A stretch of 64,000 bases of DNA from Helicobacter cetorum MIT 99-5656 (GTDB lineage Bacteria > Campylobacterota > Campylobacteria > Campylobacterales > Helicobacteraceae), in contig NC_017735.1 of assembly GCF_000259275.1 (NCBI RefSeq), positions 1,769,667-1,833,666 of the forward strand, written 5' to 3'. Position numbers and translations under genes: made by a program. Under the pieces are notes generated by a model. That model saw nothing but the letters and a program-made list of their open reading frames with translations, searched no databases and was not told the DNA's origin. Shown piece after piece: positions 9,296 through 18,472 of the stretch (position 1 is the stretch's first letter; every line of letters begins with the position of its first letter).

Positions 9296-9326
9296 CCACT
9301 CATATATATGAGTGGGGTTATCCTGC
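9296..9326 (+). other. oriT: Candidate origin of transfer (palindrome plus IncP-type nic core)
   Basis: A perfect 20-bp palindrome (9296-9315, CCACTCATAT and its mirror) is followed three bases later by TATCCTGC (9319-9326). This matches the IncP/VirD2-class nic consensus YATCCTG/Y, with predicted cleavage between 9325 and 9326. In RP4 the nic site likewise lies beside an inverted repeat bound by the relaxosome. The site is 123 bp upstream of a MOBP/VirD2-like relaxase gene. Consensus knowledge is from RP4/Ti; its function here is inference. Confidence 0.65.
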
Positions 9327-9448
9327 ACAATTTTGATTAAGTCGCTTTTAAAGATTTTCAAGCATAATAAGTCAAAATTTTTGAGAGTATCCAAAAATAA
9401 GACATTTTAGACTTAAAAATATCAATTTTAATAAGGGGAAAAACTAGA

Positions 9449-11245
9449 ATGATAGCCACCAAAAATAATAGCATTTTAGAAGATGAAGAACCCCTTTTTA
9501 AATTTGAAAAAATTAAGCCTAAAAAAGTTCAAAGACCTAGAGTTACTTATGCTCAAAGATTACGCTATGCTTTAAGAGTGGCTAACAATCACATTAAAAA
9601 CAACACTAAGCCTTTTAAGCCTAGTCAGAAACAAGTAGTTATTAAAAATATTGGTAACCTTAGCATAGAGCATACTAGAAATGCTGGGGAATATGTTGCC
9701 AAAGATGAAGAATTTGTTTTAAACGAATTTTATCAAGAAGTTAGTTTAGATGAAACCTTAGATGAATGGGAGCAAGATTTTTTAATCACTAAAAAACACA
9801 ATTCTAAAAACATGGCAATGCACTTAGTTTTTAGTATAGATGAGCCTATTACAGAAAGAAATCTCAATATCTTACAATATTCTGTCTATCAAACCTTAAT
9901 CAATCATTTAGGCTATGACTACCCTTTCATTATCCAAACACACTCCCACCAAAACAAGCCCCATGTGCATGTTGTTTTAAATAAAACCAATAAGCTCACA
10001 GGCAAGAAACTCCATTTTAAAAATAAAGTTGAATGCAAAGAATTTTTTGATGATTTAAGAGAAGATTTTAAAGATTTTTTATTTACTAATTCTAGAGCAG
10101 AATTAGACTATTCTAATGTCCCTAATGTTGAAAAGCATTTGCTTAATATTGAGCAAGAATTACAAGAGCTAAAAACCAAACAAAAAGAAACTCCGCTAAA
10201 TGCTCATAGTTTTTTTGATATGGCTTTTAAAAACTTCAATCAAGCCCTAATACCCTTTAAACAACAAAAAGAAAATTTAGAACAACAATTAGAAATATTA
10301 GAGACCCCAACTTCAAAAACACAATACAACAAAAACTTAAAATTACTAGAGCAACACACCTTAACGATAAAAAAGATTAAAGACATTAGAGACAAGATGT
10401 TTAAAACATTGGACTTTAAAGATACCTTTAGCTATGTTACGCAAAATTTTAGCGTGTTAGAAAAGAAAAAGGCGTTGTTACAATCTCTTTCTAGTTTAGG
10501 CAAACACCACTATTCTACTTCTCTAGTAAAAAATTTAAATGTCTTAACAAATGAAGTCAAAGGAGACAGCCTCAAGATTAAAGAAAATGCCCTTATTATT
10601 AACGAGTATTTGGATTTTCAATCTTTAAACTTAAAGACCAATCTATTCGCCTTAAAAAAACAGCTCAATTACACCAAACAAACACAAAAAATGCTACAAG
10701 TTTTATCTATAGATGATTTGCCCAAAGAAAAGCCTAATCAAAACACGCAAAATAATGATGATTTTACTCCACTGCTCAACGCTCTTAAGCAAAGGGAACG
10801 AGAATTATTAGCTCTTATTAAGCAGAGAGCTTTATTTTTAATCACAAGGTATCAAGAGTTAGAAAAAGAGCTAAAAGATTTGCGCAATAAACAGCACTCG
10901 GTATTCCATAATAAACTGAATGAGTTTTTCACTAATCACAACAGCCAAAACCTTGAAGAAGACAAAAAATTAGACAAACTTATTCAAAGAAAAGCGAGAA
11001 GTTTAAATTTTATGCAAAAAGAAATTTTAGTTGCTAAACATTTGGGCGTTATAGAAAATAAGCCTACGCATAGCAATGAACTAAATAAAGAGTTAGAAAA
11101 AGAAGAACATAACACAAATAGTAATACTTCACTAAAAAATGAGACTGCACCAAGCATTAAAGAAATACTACAAGATAAAAGCCACTCCTTTTTAAATCCG
11201 TATATTCAAAGAAAGCCAAAAGGCAATGATAATAGTATGCTCTAA
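9449..11245 (+). CDS. VirD2/MOBP-like relaxase of the conjugative element
   Basis: A 598-residue protein with the three-histidine metal-binding motif of relaxases at residues 165-178 (HSHQNKPHVHVVLN; H165, H172, H174, with N178). It is preceded by a conserved-looking HLVFSIDEP segment at about residue 127. Tyrosines near the N-terminus (RVTYAQRLRYALR, about residues 29-41) are candidate nucleophiles. Residues 220-560 are Lys/Gln/Glu-rich coiled-coil. Relaxases nick oriT and pilot the strand through the type IV channel. AAGGGG precedes the ATG. The candidate nic site lies upstream, as expected. H. pylori tfs elements carry an equivalent protein in the same neighbourhood. Confidence 0.85.
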   Translation: MIATKNNSILEDEEPLFKFEKIKPKKVQRPRVTYAQRLRYALRVANNHIKNNTKPFKPSQKQVVIKNIGNLSIEHTRNAGEYVAKDEEFVLNEFYQEVSLDETLDEWEQDFLITKKHNSKNMAMHLVFSIDEPITERNLNILQYSVYQTLINHLGYDYPFIIQTHSHQNKPHVHVVLNKTNKLTGKKLHFKNKVECKEFFDDLREDFKDFLFTNSRAELDYSNVPNVEKHLLNIEQELQELKTKQKETPLNAHSFFDMAFKNFNQALIPFKQQKENLEQQLEILETPTSKTQYNKNLKLLEQHTLTIKKIKDIRDKMFKTLDFKDTFSYVTQNFSVLEKKKALLQSLSSLGKHHYSTSLVKNLNVLTNEVKGDSLKIKENALIINEYLDFQSLNLKTNLFALKKQLNYTKQTQKMLQVLSIDDLPKEKPNQNTQNNDDFTPLLNALKQRERELLALIKQRALFLITRYQELEKELKDLRNKQHSVFHNKLNEFFTNHNSQNLEEDKKLDKLIQRKARSLNFMQKEILVAKHLGVIENKPTHSNELNKELEKEEHNTNSNTSLKNETAPSIKEILQDKSHSFLNPYIQRKPKGNDNSML

Positions 11246-11593
11246 CATTCCTATTGTTTAATTTTAATGCTTGTATTCTATATCCTAGTAACACAAACTT
11301 CTAATTAACCCTCTCTCTACAACTACATACTATGACAGATAATTCTTAATTTTCTTTTCTTTTTGATTTCTATTCTTTCTAAATCCTAATCAACTAAGTC
11401 CTACCCCTAAACTAAACCTACTACATACCATCACAGCTCCTACAATCAATTTGTCTCTTTCAATTGAGAGTTTTTTCTTTTTTTTTGACTTTTCTTTTTA
11501 GCAAATTCTTATTACATGATTTATAGTATTTAAAAAATAAATCCTAATCATGACATGGTATTTACTAATAATATTTTTTAATCAATAGGATTA

Positions 11594-11617
11594 GAAAGAA
11601 AGATAAATCTTTCTTTC
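11594..11617. terminator. 11-bp stem hairpin
   Basis: GAAAGAAAGAT (11594-11604), a 2-nt loop, and its exact complement (11607-11617), followed by CCCTTAATC. It is a candidate terminator for either the conjugative element or the opposing outer-membrane gene whose 3' end is at 11744, or a feature of the element boundary. Confidence 0.4.
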
Positions 11618-11707
11618 CCTTAATCTATTAGATGTGAGGAATTTTATTTCCACGATTATAATAGTAGGGGAATTTGAAACATTTATTTGTATTTAGAAAA
11701 CTTTTGG

Positions 11708-11713
11708 TATAAT
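11708..11713 (+). promoter_or_regulatory. Strong -10 box reading towards the 3' end of the outer-membrane gene
   Basis: TTTTGGTATAATG holds a consensus TATAAT with an upstream TGG. No plus-strand gene follows. Transcription from here would run antisense to the outer-membrane protein gene ending at 11744. It may be a remnant promoter or drive an antisense RNA. Confidence 0.35.
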
Positions 11714-11743
11714 GCTCTCAAGATTGCTGAACCTTAAAATAAG

Positions 11744-13182
11744 CTAAAAGTTAAAATTATACACATAATTAGCAAAAAATACCGCTACTCTTTTATAGCT
11801 CAAACTTCCTTTAGAAGTTTGATAATAGGAGTTTTTAGCTAATGGCACTTTCATGCCTAATTCAAAGCCATTGTGTTTGTTGAAATTAAAGCGCAATCCA
11901 TAAACAAGCGGGATTTGAAAATAGCTTGTATGCATACTTGCTCCTTTATTTTCTTTTTTAAGATTTTCCCAAAACGCTTTATCGCTATTATTCCATGAGC
12001 TTCCTGCTAGGGCAAAGCCTACAAATGCCCCTAAAACTAGCTTCTTGCTATCTATGAAATTATACAAATAATCCGCCCCTACACCATAAATAGAATTATT
12101 AATGCTTACACCATGAAAGGCTTTACTATAAGCGTAATCATAAAAACCATACGCTCGAATACCATTTCTTTTTTTGTTGCCAAAGAACCATTTATATCCA
12201 GCATTAACCCCAAAGCCTACCATACTAGAAATTTTTGAAACATCTTTGCTGGGGCTTAAGAGAGATTCTAGGCTTTGAGTTAGAGACTCTATTTGTGGGC
12301 TAATGACTGAAATAGTTGTATTAGCCACAGCAATATTAGATTGAGCGTTAGAAGTATAATTGTAGTGCAAATGACTATCAGTAAAAGCAGATTTACCATC
12401 AGAACCTATTGCTTGTTTTAAAGTTACTGGCAAAAAATCTAAATTATCTATTTTACTATTAGCATTAAAACTTAATTGACCCAAAGTGTCTTTAATGGGT
12501 TTGCCCTGTAAAAAATCAATAAAGGTTTGCGTATCAAAAAGAGGAACAATACTTACTCCAAAGGCTTCTTTCCTTCTTGATGTTGTGATGTGAGTTTCAT
12601 TTTTTTGAGCTAAATTTTCTTTATTGTTTGTATAATCAAATTCAATTCGAGCCTTACCATAAGGCGTATCATTTGGTGTGGAAGTCGTCATTAAAAGGTT
12701 TATCCAAGTGTCAGCAATTTTTTTAGTTTCATTATATAAATTTTCGCCAAGAGTAGTATTTTTAAATTTATTGTTTAGGTTTGTATCTTTTGGGTTAGCT
12801 AGTGATGGGTCTCTAGTATTGAAACTAGTTATAAGCTTATCTGCTTCTTTAATTAAAGTGGGAATGCTTTGTATCGCCTTTTTGTTAGCATTTTTTATAC
12901 CCTCTTGTTCTTTTAAAAGCTTGGTTAAGGGGGTGAGTTTGGTTCTAATCTCTTTTATAGTGGCTAACTTTTGAGCTTCTGTCGTAGGGTTATAATACAC
13001 ATCGCCCTTTTTCTGCGATTGTAAGAGCGAATACTGAAACCCTACGCTTAGATAAGCTCCATTATCTTCGGCTAGGGCGGTAGTTACCCCCCCCCCATAA
13101 ATAAAGCCATAGAGAATAAAGTGTTCGCTAATGTATTGTTTAAAAACTGATTTTTAAATCCTATTCTTATCACTTTTTGCAT
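11744..13182 (-). CDS. Hop-type outer-membrane protein, phase-off by poly-G tract
   Basis: From ATG at 13182 (ribosome site AAAGGA upstream) the first codons encode a signal peptide (MQKVIRIGFKNQF...). They then enter a G10 run (13087-13096 on the plus strand, read as G) and hit TAA directly after it. One extra G would continue in frame through TALAEDNGAYLSVGFQYS into the long open frame, giving about 479 residues. The mature start EDNGAYLSVGFQYS and the end YVYNFNF with terminal Phe are typical of Helicobacter Hop-family beta-barrel proteins. Middle residues form a passenger domain. So the gene is structurally complete and switched off in this clone. Such homopolymer switching of surface proteins is well known in H. 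pylori. Confidence 0.8.
13087..13096 (-). repeat. G10 homopolymer in signal-peptide region (phase-variation switch)
   Basis: Ten C on the plus strand (G on the coding strand). With ten the reading frame runs ATG-GGG-GGG-GGG-TAA and stops. Eleven or eight would keep the downstream beta-barrel in frame. Confidence 0.8.
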
Positions 13183-13396
13183 GTTTTTATTCCTTTATGT
13201 TAATTTAAGTTACTAAATTTAAGTTAAAAATAAAATTTGAGTATTATAAGATTTGTTTGTTTAATGTTTGTTTAATGTTTAACTTTTTCAAACAAATAGC
13301 ATGGTTTTGGTGTGGGGTTAAAAGTTTGGTTAATTTTTCAAGGGGTAGTTGTGTTAAAATACTTCAATAATAAGAAAATCTGTGGAGTAAAGTTGA

Positions 13397-16243
13397 ATGG
13401 AAGTGAATTATCATATATTTTTTGATGAGGCTAGAGAGTTTTTAAATGATAGGATTTATAACGATTATTTACGCCGTTTTGCTTATGGTATTGATGCGTC
13501 ATGTTATCGTTATGTTCCTAAGATTGTTATTCAAGTTAAGAATGAAGAAGAAGTTCAAAAACTCTGTGTTTTGGCTCAAAAACACAGCGTAACTCTAACT
13601 TTTAGAGCTGCAGGGAGTTCCTTATCGGGGCAAGCAAGCTGTGATGGCGTGCTAGTAGTCGCATCGCATTTTTTTCAGGACGCTAAAATTTTAGATAACG
13701 CTAAGAGTATTCAGCTTTCATGTGGGATTATAGGAAGTAACGCAAACGCTCTTTTAAAGCCTTATAGTAAAAAAATAGGCCCAGACCCCGCTACCATAAA
13801 CACTGCTATGATAGGGGGGATTTTAGCCAATAACGCAAGCGGAATGTGTTGTGGTGTGGAGCAAAACAGCTACAAAACCTTAAAATCTCTAAGAGTCATT
13901 TTTGCTGATGGCACTCTTTTAGACACTTCTAAAAAAGAGAGCGTTGAGAGTTTTAAAAACACGCACAAAGATTTGATTGAAAGCGTTTTAAATTTAAGAA
14001 AAGAAATCTTAGAAGATGATAATTTGCACGCCTTAATTAAGAAAAAATATGAAATCAAAAACACCACCGGCTATAGTTTAAACGCTCTGATTGACTTTGA
14101 AGACCCTATGGAGATTATTAGTCATTTATTCATAGGCTCTGAAGGGACTTTAGGATTTATTTCAAGTGCGGAGTTAGAATGCGTTAAAGATTATACCCAT
14201 AAAACTTGTGCGTTATTATTTTATGAAAATTTAGAAGAATGCGCCAAAGCCGCTCAAATTCTAGCCACATTAAAAGCCAAGCACCCTAGCATGATTTCTT
14301 CAGCAGAGCTTATGGATTATGCGTCTTTAAAAAGCGTGAAAGATTTAGATGGCATGCCTAGTGTAATTAAAGAAATCAAAGAGCCTAATGCATGCTTACT
14401 CATTCAAAGTGAAAGCGATGAAAAATCTATTTTAGAAAACAATATGCAAACGATTTTGAGAGCCTTAAGTGTTATACCTGTGGCATTAGATTCTCAAATC
14501 AGCAGTGAGTCTAGCATCTATAATTCATGGTGGAAGATTAGAAAAGGAATTTTTCCTATCGCAGCGTCAAAAAGAAAAAGCCAAAGTTCTGTCATTATTG
14601 AAGATGTGTGCTTTAGTAAAGAGAATTTTATTCAAGGTGCAGTCGCTATTGAAGAGCTTTTAAAAACGCATGGCTTTAAGGATAGTAGCATTATTTTTGG
14701 GCATGCCTTAAGCGGGAATTTACACTTTGTTGTTACGCCGATTTTAGAAAATGAAGTAGAAAGAAAGGCGTTTGAAAAATTAGTCTCTGACATGGCTCTT
14801 ATGGTGAGTGAGTCTCAAGGCTCTATTAAAGCAGAGCATGGCACAGGCAGAATGGTAGCCCCCTTTGTAGAAATGGAGTGGGGAGAAAAAGCCTACAAAA
14901 TCCATAGAAAAATCAAAGAATTGTTTGACCCTAAAGGGATTTTAAACCCTGATGTGATTATCACTGATGACAAAGAAATCCATACTAAAAATTTAAAAAG
15001 TATTTATCCTATTGAAGAGCATTTGGATATGTGCATGGAATGTGGGTTTTGTGAAAGGATTTGCCCTAGCAAGGAATTATCTTTAACTCCAAGACAGCGC
15101 ATTGTGGTTCATAGAGAGATTGAACGCTTAAAAGAGAGAGTAAAACATGGGCATAATGAAGATAAAACTTTATTAGATGAGTTTTTAAAAGGGGCTGAAT
15201 ATTTAGCGTATGAGACTTGTGCGGTGTGTCATATGTGTTCTACTCTATGCCCTTTAAAAATTGATACCGGAAGTATTGCTTTAAATTATTATCAAACAAA
15301 CCCCAAAGGCGAAAAGATTGCCTCAAGTATTTTAAATAACATGCAAACAATGACTAAGGGTGCTAAATTTTCTTTAAAAAGTGCCAGCGTGGCTCAAAAT
15401 ATCTTAGGCTCTAAAGGTCTAGTTAGTCTAACTAAAGGGATTAAAAAATTCATTAAGCCCTTTCCTAAGGCCTTTCATTACATGCCTAAAAACAACGCCT
15501 ATATTTTAGAGAATAAAAACTATGAGAGTGGAGAAAAAGTCATTTACTTTAGCACTTGTATCAACCGCTCGTTTGCTCCATCAAAATTTATGGTTGATAC
15601 TAGAAGCATTCAAGAAGTGTTTGAATCCTTATGTAAAAAGGCAAAGGTCTCTGTTCTTTACCCTAACGAATTAAGTTCGCTTTGTTGTGGGAAAGCCTTT
15701 ATTAATTACACCGAATTGACTAAGCAAAATAACGAAAAAAATCATGCGATTTTCTTAAAATTAAGTGATAATGGAAAAATTCCCATTGTCTTAGACCATA
15801 GTGCATGTTCAACGCATTTTATCAAGCAAATGAAAGCCTACAAGGATTTAAAAATCTATGATTTGAGCGTGTATATTGAAGAAGTTTTAAGTTCTAAATT
15901 AGAATTTAAAGCTATTGATGAAGACATTGGATTATATACTATGTGTGCCTTAAAACTAGAAAATAAAGAAGAGTTATTGTTGAATTTAGCTAAAAAATGC
16001 ACAACAGGTGAGATTATTATCCATGCTGATACAGGCTGTTGTGGGTTTGCTGGAAATAAGGGCTTTTTTACCCCTGAATTAAATGAGAGCGCTTTAAAAG
16101 GTTTTGAAGAATTTTATAAAGCCTATAAGATTAAAAGGGGCTTTTCAACTTCTAGCACTTGTGAAATCGGCTTGAGTGAAAAAACACAATTTTCTTGGCA
16201 ACATATCGCTTACTTAGTAGATGCTTGCACGCTTTTAAAATAA
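13397..16243 (+). CDS. dld: FAD- and Fe-S-dependent D-lactate dehydrogenase
   Basis: A 948-residue fusion of an FAD-linked oxidase (GlcD-like) with an Fe-S/CCG reductase module (GlcF-like). FAD-binding motifs: RAAGSSLSGQ (about residue 73) and GPDPATINTAMIGG (about 128). Two 4Fe-4S cysteine clusters follow: CMECGFCERICP (about 546-556) and CAVCHMCSTLCP (about 608-620). CCG motifs lie in SSLCCGKAF and DTGCCGFAG. The product would oxidise D-lactate to pyruvate and feed electrons to the membrane quinone pool. Length and the dld-uppS-ABC order match the H. pylori HP1222-HP1220 block. GGAG lies upstream of the ATG. Confidence 0.88.
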   Translation: MEVNYHIFFDEAREFLNDRIYNDYLRRFAYGIDASCYRYVPKIVIQVKNEEEVQKLCVLAQKHSVTLTFRAAGSSLSGQASCDGVLVVASHFFQDAKILDNAKSIQLSCGIIGSNANALLKPYSKKIGPDPATINTAMIGGILANNASGMCCGVEQNSYKTLKSLRVIFADGTLLDTSKKESVESFKNTHKDLIESVLNLRKEILEDDNLHALIKKKYEIKNTTGYSLNALIDFEDPMEIISHLFIGSEGTLGFISSAELECVKDYTHKTCALLFYENLEECAKAAQILATLKAKHPSMISSAELMDYASLKSVKDLDGMPSVIKEIKEPNACLLIQSESDEKSILENNMQTILRALSVIPVALDSQISSESSIYNSWWKIRKGIFPIAASKRKSQSSVIIEDVCFSKENFIQGAVAIEELLKTHGFKDSSIIFGHALSGNLHFVVTPILENEVERKAFEKLVSDMALMVSESQGSIKAEHGTGRMVAPFVEMEWGEKAYKIHRKIKELFDPKGILNPDVIITDDKEIHTKNLKSIYPIEEHLDMCMECGFCERICPSKELSLTPRQRIVVHREIERLKERVKHGHNEDKTLLDEFLKGAEYLAYETCAVCHMCSTLCPLKIDTGSIALNYYQTNPKGEKIASSILNNMQTMTKGAKFSLKSASVAQNILGSKGLVSLTKGIKKFIKPFPKAFHYMPKNNAYILENKNYESGEKVIYFSTCINRSFAPSKFMVDTRSIQEVFESLCKKAKVSVLYPNELSSLCCGKAFINYTELTKQNNEKNHAIFLKLSDNGKIPIVLDHSACSTHFIKQMKAYKDLKIYDLSVYIEEVLSSKLEFKAIDEDIGLYTMCALKLENKEELLLNLAKKCTTGEIIIHADTGCCGFAGNKGFFTPELNESALKGFEEFYKAYKIKRGFSTSSTCEIGLSEKTQFSWQHIAYLVDACTLLK

Positions 16244-16245
16244 TG

Positions 16246-16251
16246 TATAAT
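16246..16251 (+). promoter_or_regulatory. -10 box of uppS
   Basis: TATAAT 36 bases before the TTG start of uppS, directly after the dld stop codon. No convincing -35 hexamer is visible, which is normal for Helicobacter. Confidence 0.5.
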
Positions 16252-16281
16252 TAAGGACTTTTCTTTAAAGGTTAAATAGAA

Positions 16282-17022
16282 TTGAATAACACTCTCAAAC
16301 ATCTTGCCATTATTATGGATGGTAATGGTAGATGGGCTAGATTACAGAATAAGGCTAGGGCTTATGGGCATAAAAAAGGCGTAAAAACCCTTAAAGACAT
16401 TACGATATATTGTGCGAATAAAAAGCTAGAATGCTTGACTTTATACGCTTTTTCTACTGAAAATTGGAAACGCCCCAAAAGTGAAGTGGATTTTTTAATG
16501 AAAATGCTTAAAAAGTATCTTAGAGATGAAAGGCCTACTTATTTGAGTAACTCTATACGCTTTAAAGCGATAGGAGATTTAGAAGGCTTTTCTAAGGAAT
16601 TAAAAGACACGATTTTACAGCTTGAAGAAGATACCAAGCATTTTAAGGACTTTACGCAGGTTCTAGCTCTCAATTATGGCTCTAAAAATGAACTCACTAG
16701 AGCGTTTAAAAGCTTATTAGAAACCCCCCCCAAAAACACCAAAATTTTAGAAAACTTCAAAAATTTAGAAAACACCAAAAATTTAGAAAACTTAGAAAAT
16801 GAAATTTCTAGGCGTTTAGATACACATGATTTACCTGAGGTGGATTTATTACTACGCACAGGGGGGGAAATGCGTTTGTCTAATTTTTTATTGTGGCAAT
16901 CTAGCTATGCGGAATTGTTTTTCACGCCGATTTTATGGCCAGATTTCACCCCCAAAGATTTAGAAAACATTATCAGCGATTTTTATAAAAGAGTGCGTAA
17001 GTTTGGGGAACTGAAATGCTAG
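16282..17022 (+). CDS. uppS: Undecaprenyl diphosphate synthase
   Basis: A cis-prenyltransferase making the C55 carrier lipid for peptidoglycan and LPS. It shows the catalytic MDGNGRWA (about residues 12-19), the substrate motif TLYAFSTENWKRP (about 54-66), and LLLRTGGEMRLSNFLLWQ with YAELFF near the C-terminus. The start is a TTG (LNNTLKHL), with AAAGG upstream. At residues 147-172 a low-complexity stretch of repeated (N)LEN units enlarges a loop in the region that is shorter in many homologues. It overlaps the next gene by 7 bp, so the two are translationally coupled. Confidence 0.92.
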   Translation: MNNTLKHLAIIMDGNGRWARLQNKARAYGHKKGVKTLKDITIYCANKKLECLTLYAFSTENWKRPKSEVDFLMKMLKKYLRDERPTYLSNSIRFKAIGDLEGFSKELKDTILQLEEDTKHFKDFTQVLALNYGSKNELTRAFKSLLETPPKNTKILENFKNLENTKNLENLENEISRRLDTHDLPEVDLLLRTGGEMRLSNFLLWQSSYAELFFTPILWPDFTPKDLENIISDFYKRVRKFGELKC

Positions 17023-17702
17023 TAGAAATTGAGAATTTAAGCAAATCCTATGGGAGTTTAAAAGCCTTAGACAATATCAGTCTCAAACTTCCTAAAAAGC
17101 AATTTATAGGGCTTTTAGGTCCTAATGGGGCGGGTAAAACTACTTTGTTAAAAATTTTAGCTGGATTAAATTTGAATTATCAAGGAAAAGTGAAAATTTT
17201 AGGCAAAAGCATCGGCATAGAGACCAAAAAAAGCGTGGCGTTTTTAAGCGATGGCGATTTTTTAGACCCTGAAAGTTCGCCTTTAAAAGCCATCGCTTTT
17301 TATAAGGATTTTTTTAACGACTTTGATGAATCAAAAGCCCTAGATTTACTCAAATGTTTTCAAGTGCCATTAACAAGAAAATTTAAAGCCCTTTCAAAAG
17401 GCATGAGAGAAAAATTACAACTTATTTTAACTTTATCACGAGATTCTTCTTTATATCTTTTTGATGAACCAGTGGCTGGCATTGACCCCATTGCAAGAGA
17501 AGAGATTTTTGAATTAATCGCTAATGAATTTAGCAAAAATGCGAGCTTATTAGTCTCTACGCATTTAGTGGTTGATGTGGAAAAGTATTTGGATAGTGCG
17601 ATTTTTTTAAAAGAAGGGAAAATGATGGCGTTTGGAAATATTGAAACATTAAAAGGCGATTGTCATAGCTTAGAAATGGCGTATAAAATGGCGTTGAGAT
17701 AA
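17016..17702 (+). CDS. ABC transporter ATP-binding protein
   Basis: A 228-residue nucleotide-binding subunit: Walker A GPNGAGKTT (about residues 35-43), a degenerate signature LSKGMREKLQL, Walker B LYLFDEPVAGID and the switch STHLV. It resembles export-type ATPases of the CcmA/YhcG class. It starts inside uppS (7-bp overlap). No permease gene follows; the next 770 bp are non-coding. Substrate is unknown. It corresponds by position to H. pylori HP1220. Confidence 0.85.
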   Translation: MLVEIENLSKSYGSLKALDNISLKLPKKQFIGLLGPNGAGKTTLLKILAGLNLNYQGKVKILGKSIGIETKKSVAFLSDGDFLDPESSPLKAIAFYKDFFNDFDESKALDLLKCFQVPLTRKFKALSKGMREKLQLILTLSRDSSLYLFDEPVAGIDPIAREEIFELIANEFSKNASLLVSTHLVVDVEKYLDSAIFLKEGKMMAFGNIETLKGDCHSLEMAYKMALR

Positions 17703-18472
17703 GTGCTAGTCCCTATGTGAATAAAATTAATGGCTATGCTATTAGATGTTTTGGGTTTCAAAAAATGCGATATTTTTTCAAATAACCCCTATATACAAGG
17801 CTTTTAACCGCTTAAATAAAACTAATTTTAGGGGCTTGTTTTTGGGGTTTTGTAAAGTTTATCATATAAATTTACTCACCCATACAAACCCACAAAAGAT
17901 GCCTAAATAAGGCGTTTTTAGTTTTGTTTGCTTGCTTTAAGAGTTAGTTTTAGCAAATTAGCTAAAGAATGACAAAAACATGGTTTTAAGAAAATGAGTT
18001 TTACAATAAAAATATAATATAAAACAAACTTTCTTAAAAAAATCAAAGAATGCTAGATAAGATTAAAGCAAAAACAACACTTTTATGAAAAACATTTTTT
18101 GAGCTGTCAATATTAGAATAAGGTCTTTATTTTTACATTCAAAGTCTGGTTTGAGAGTGTTGTTTAATTAGAGATTTCAAAAACAATGATTTTCTTTAAT
18201 ATTATTTGACTATTATAATTCACCCTATAAACCTTATGGTTAAGGCAATTTAGGTAAATTCTAGGTATCTTTGGGGTTTTCTATGCTTTGGCGTAGGGAT
18301 TGCATGCCTTTGATTTTCTTTATTCTCTAGCATGCCTGTTACTAACCCCCATTCTATTAATGAGCGTTTAAAACCACTAAGATGCATAAAAGACAATCAT
18401 TTTCAAGCATAGAGCATGCAAATCTCTCAAACCATTAATGAGATATTTTTCCATGCTATCCTAGTATATTCT
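17703..18472. other. 770-bp region without visible gene
   Basis: No open frame of useful length with a ribosome site is seen on either strand, and no tRNA-like fold. The region is AT-rich and holds scattered GCATGC-type words and a short mirror TCTCA/TGAGA around AACCATTAA at 18424-18446 near the 3' end of the opposing gene. It could be decayed coding DNA or hold an unrecognised small RNA. Confidence 0.3.

Larger units (their letters stand above)
8751..9448. other. Non-coding 700-bp region upstream of relaxase; contains candidate oriT
   Basis: No protein gene is seen. The left part (8850-9130) is AT-rich and loosely repetitive: short AAGCTA/CTTTTTGTA-like phrases recur every 50-60 bases. The right part carries the palindrome and nic-like sequence described separately. 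The position directly before a relaxase gene is typical of a conjugative transfer origin. Confidence 0.5.
11246..11743. other. Non-coding boundary region between element and chromosome
   Basis: No gene is seen. The region is rich in C/T tracts on the + strand. It holds two near-identical 19-mers, ACTACATACTATGACAGAT at 11322-11340 and ACTACATACCATCACAGCT at 11420-11438, related to 3416-3437 before the recombinase gene. A hairpin lies at 11594-11617 and a strong -10 box at 11708. The element end probably lies here, because everything to the right is chromosomal-type content, but no att core could be identified. Confidence 0.4.

Noticed and set aside
11246..11743. AAGAATG-type attachment core of the conjugative element
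   Set aside because: I looked for the AAGAATG/CATTCTT heptamer reported for H. pylori TnPZ elements in this boundary region and did not find it.
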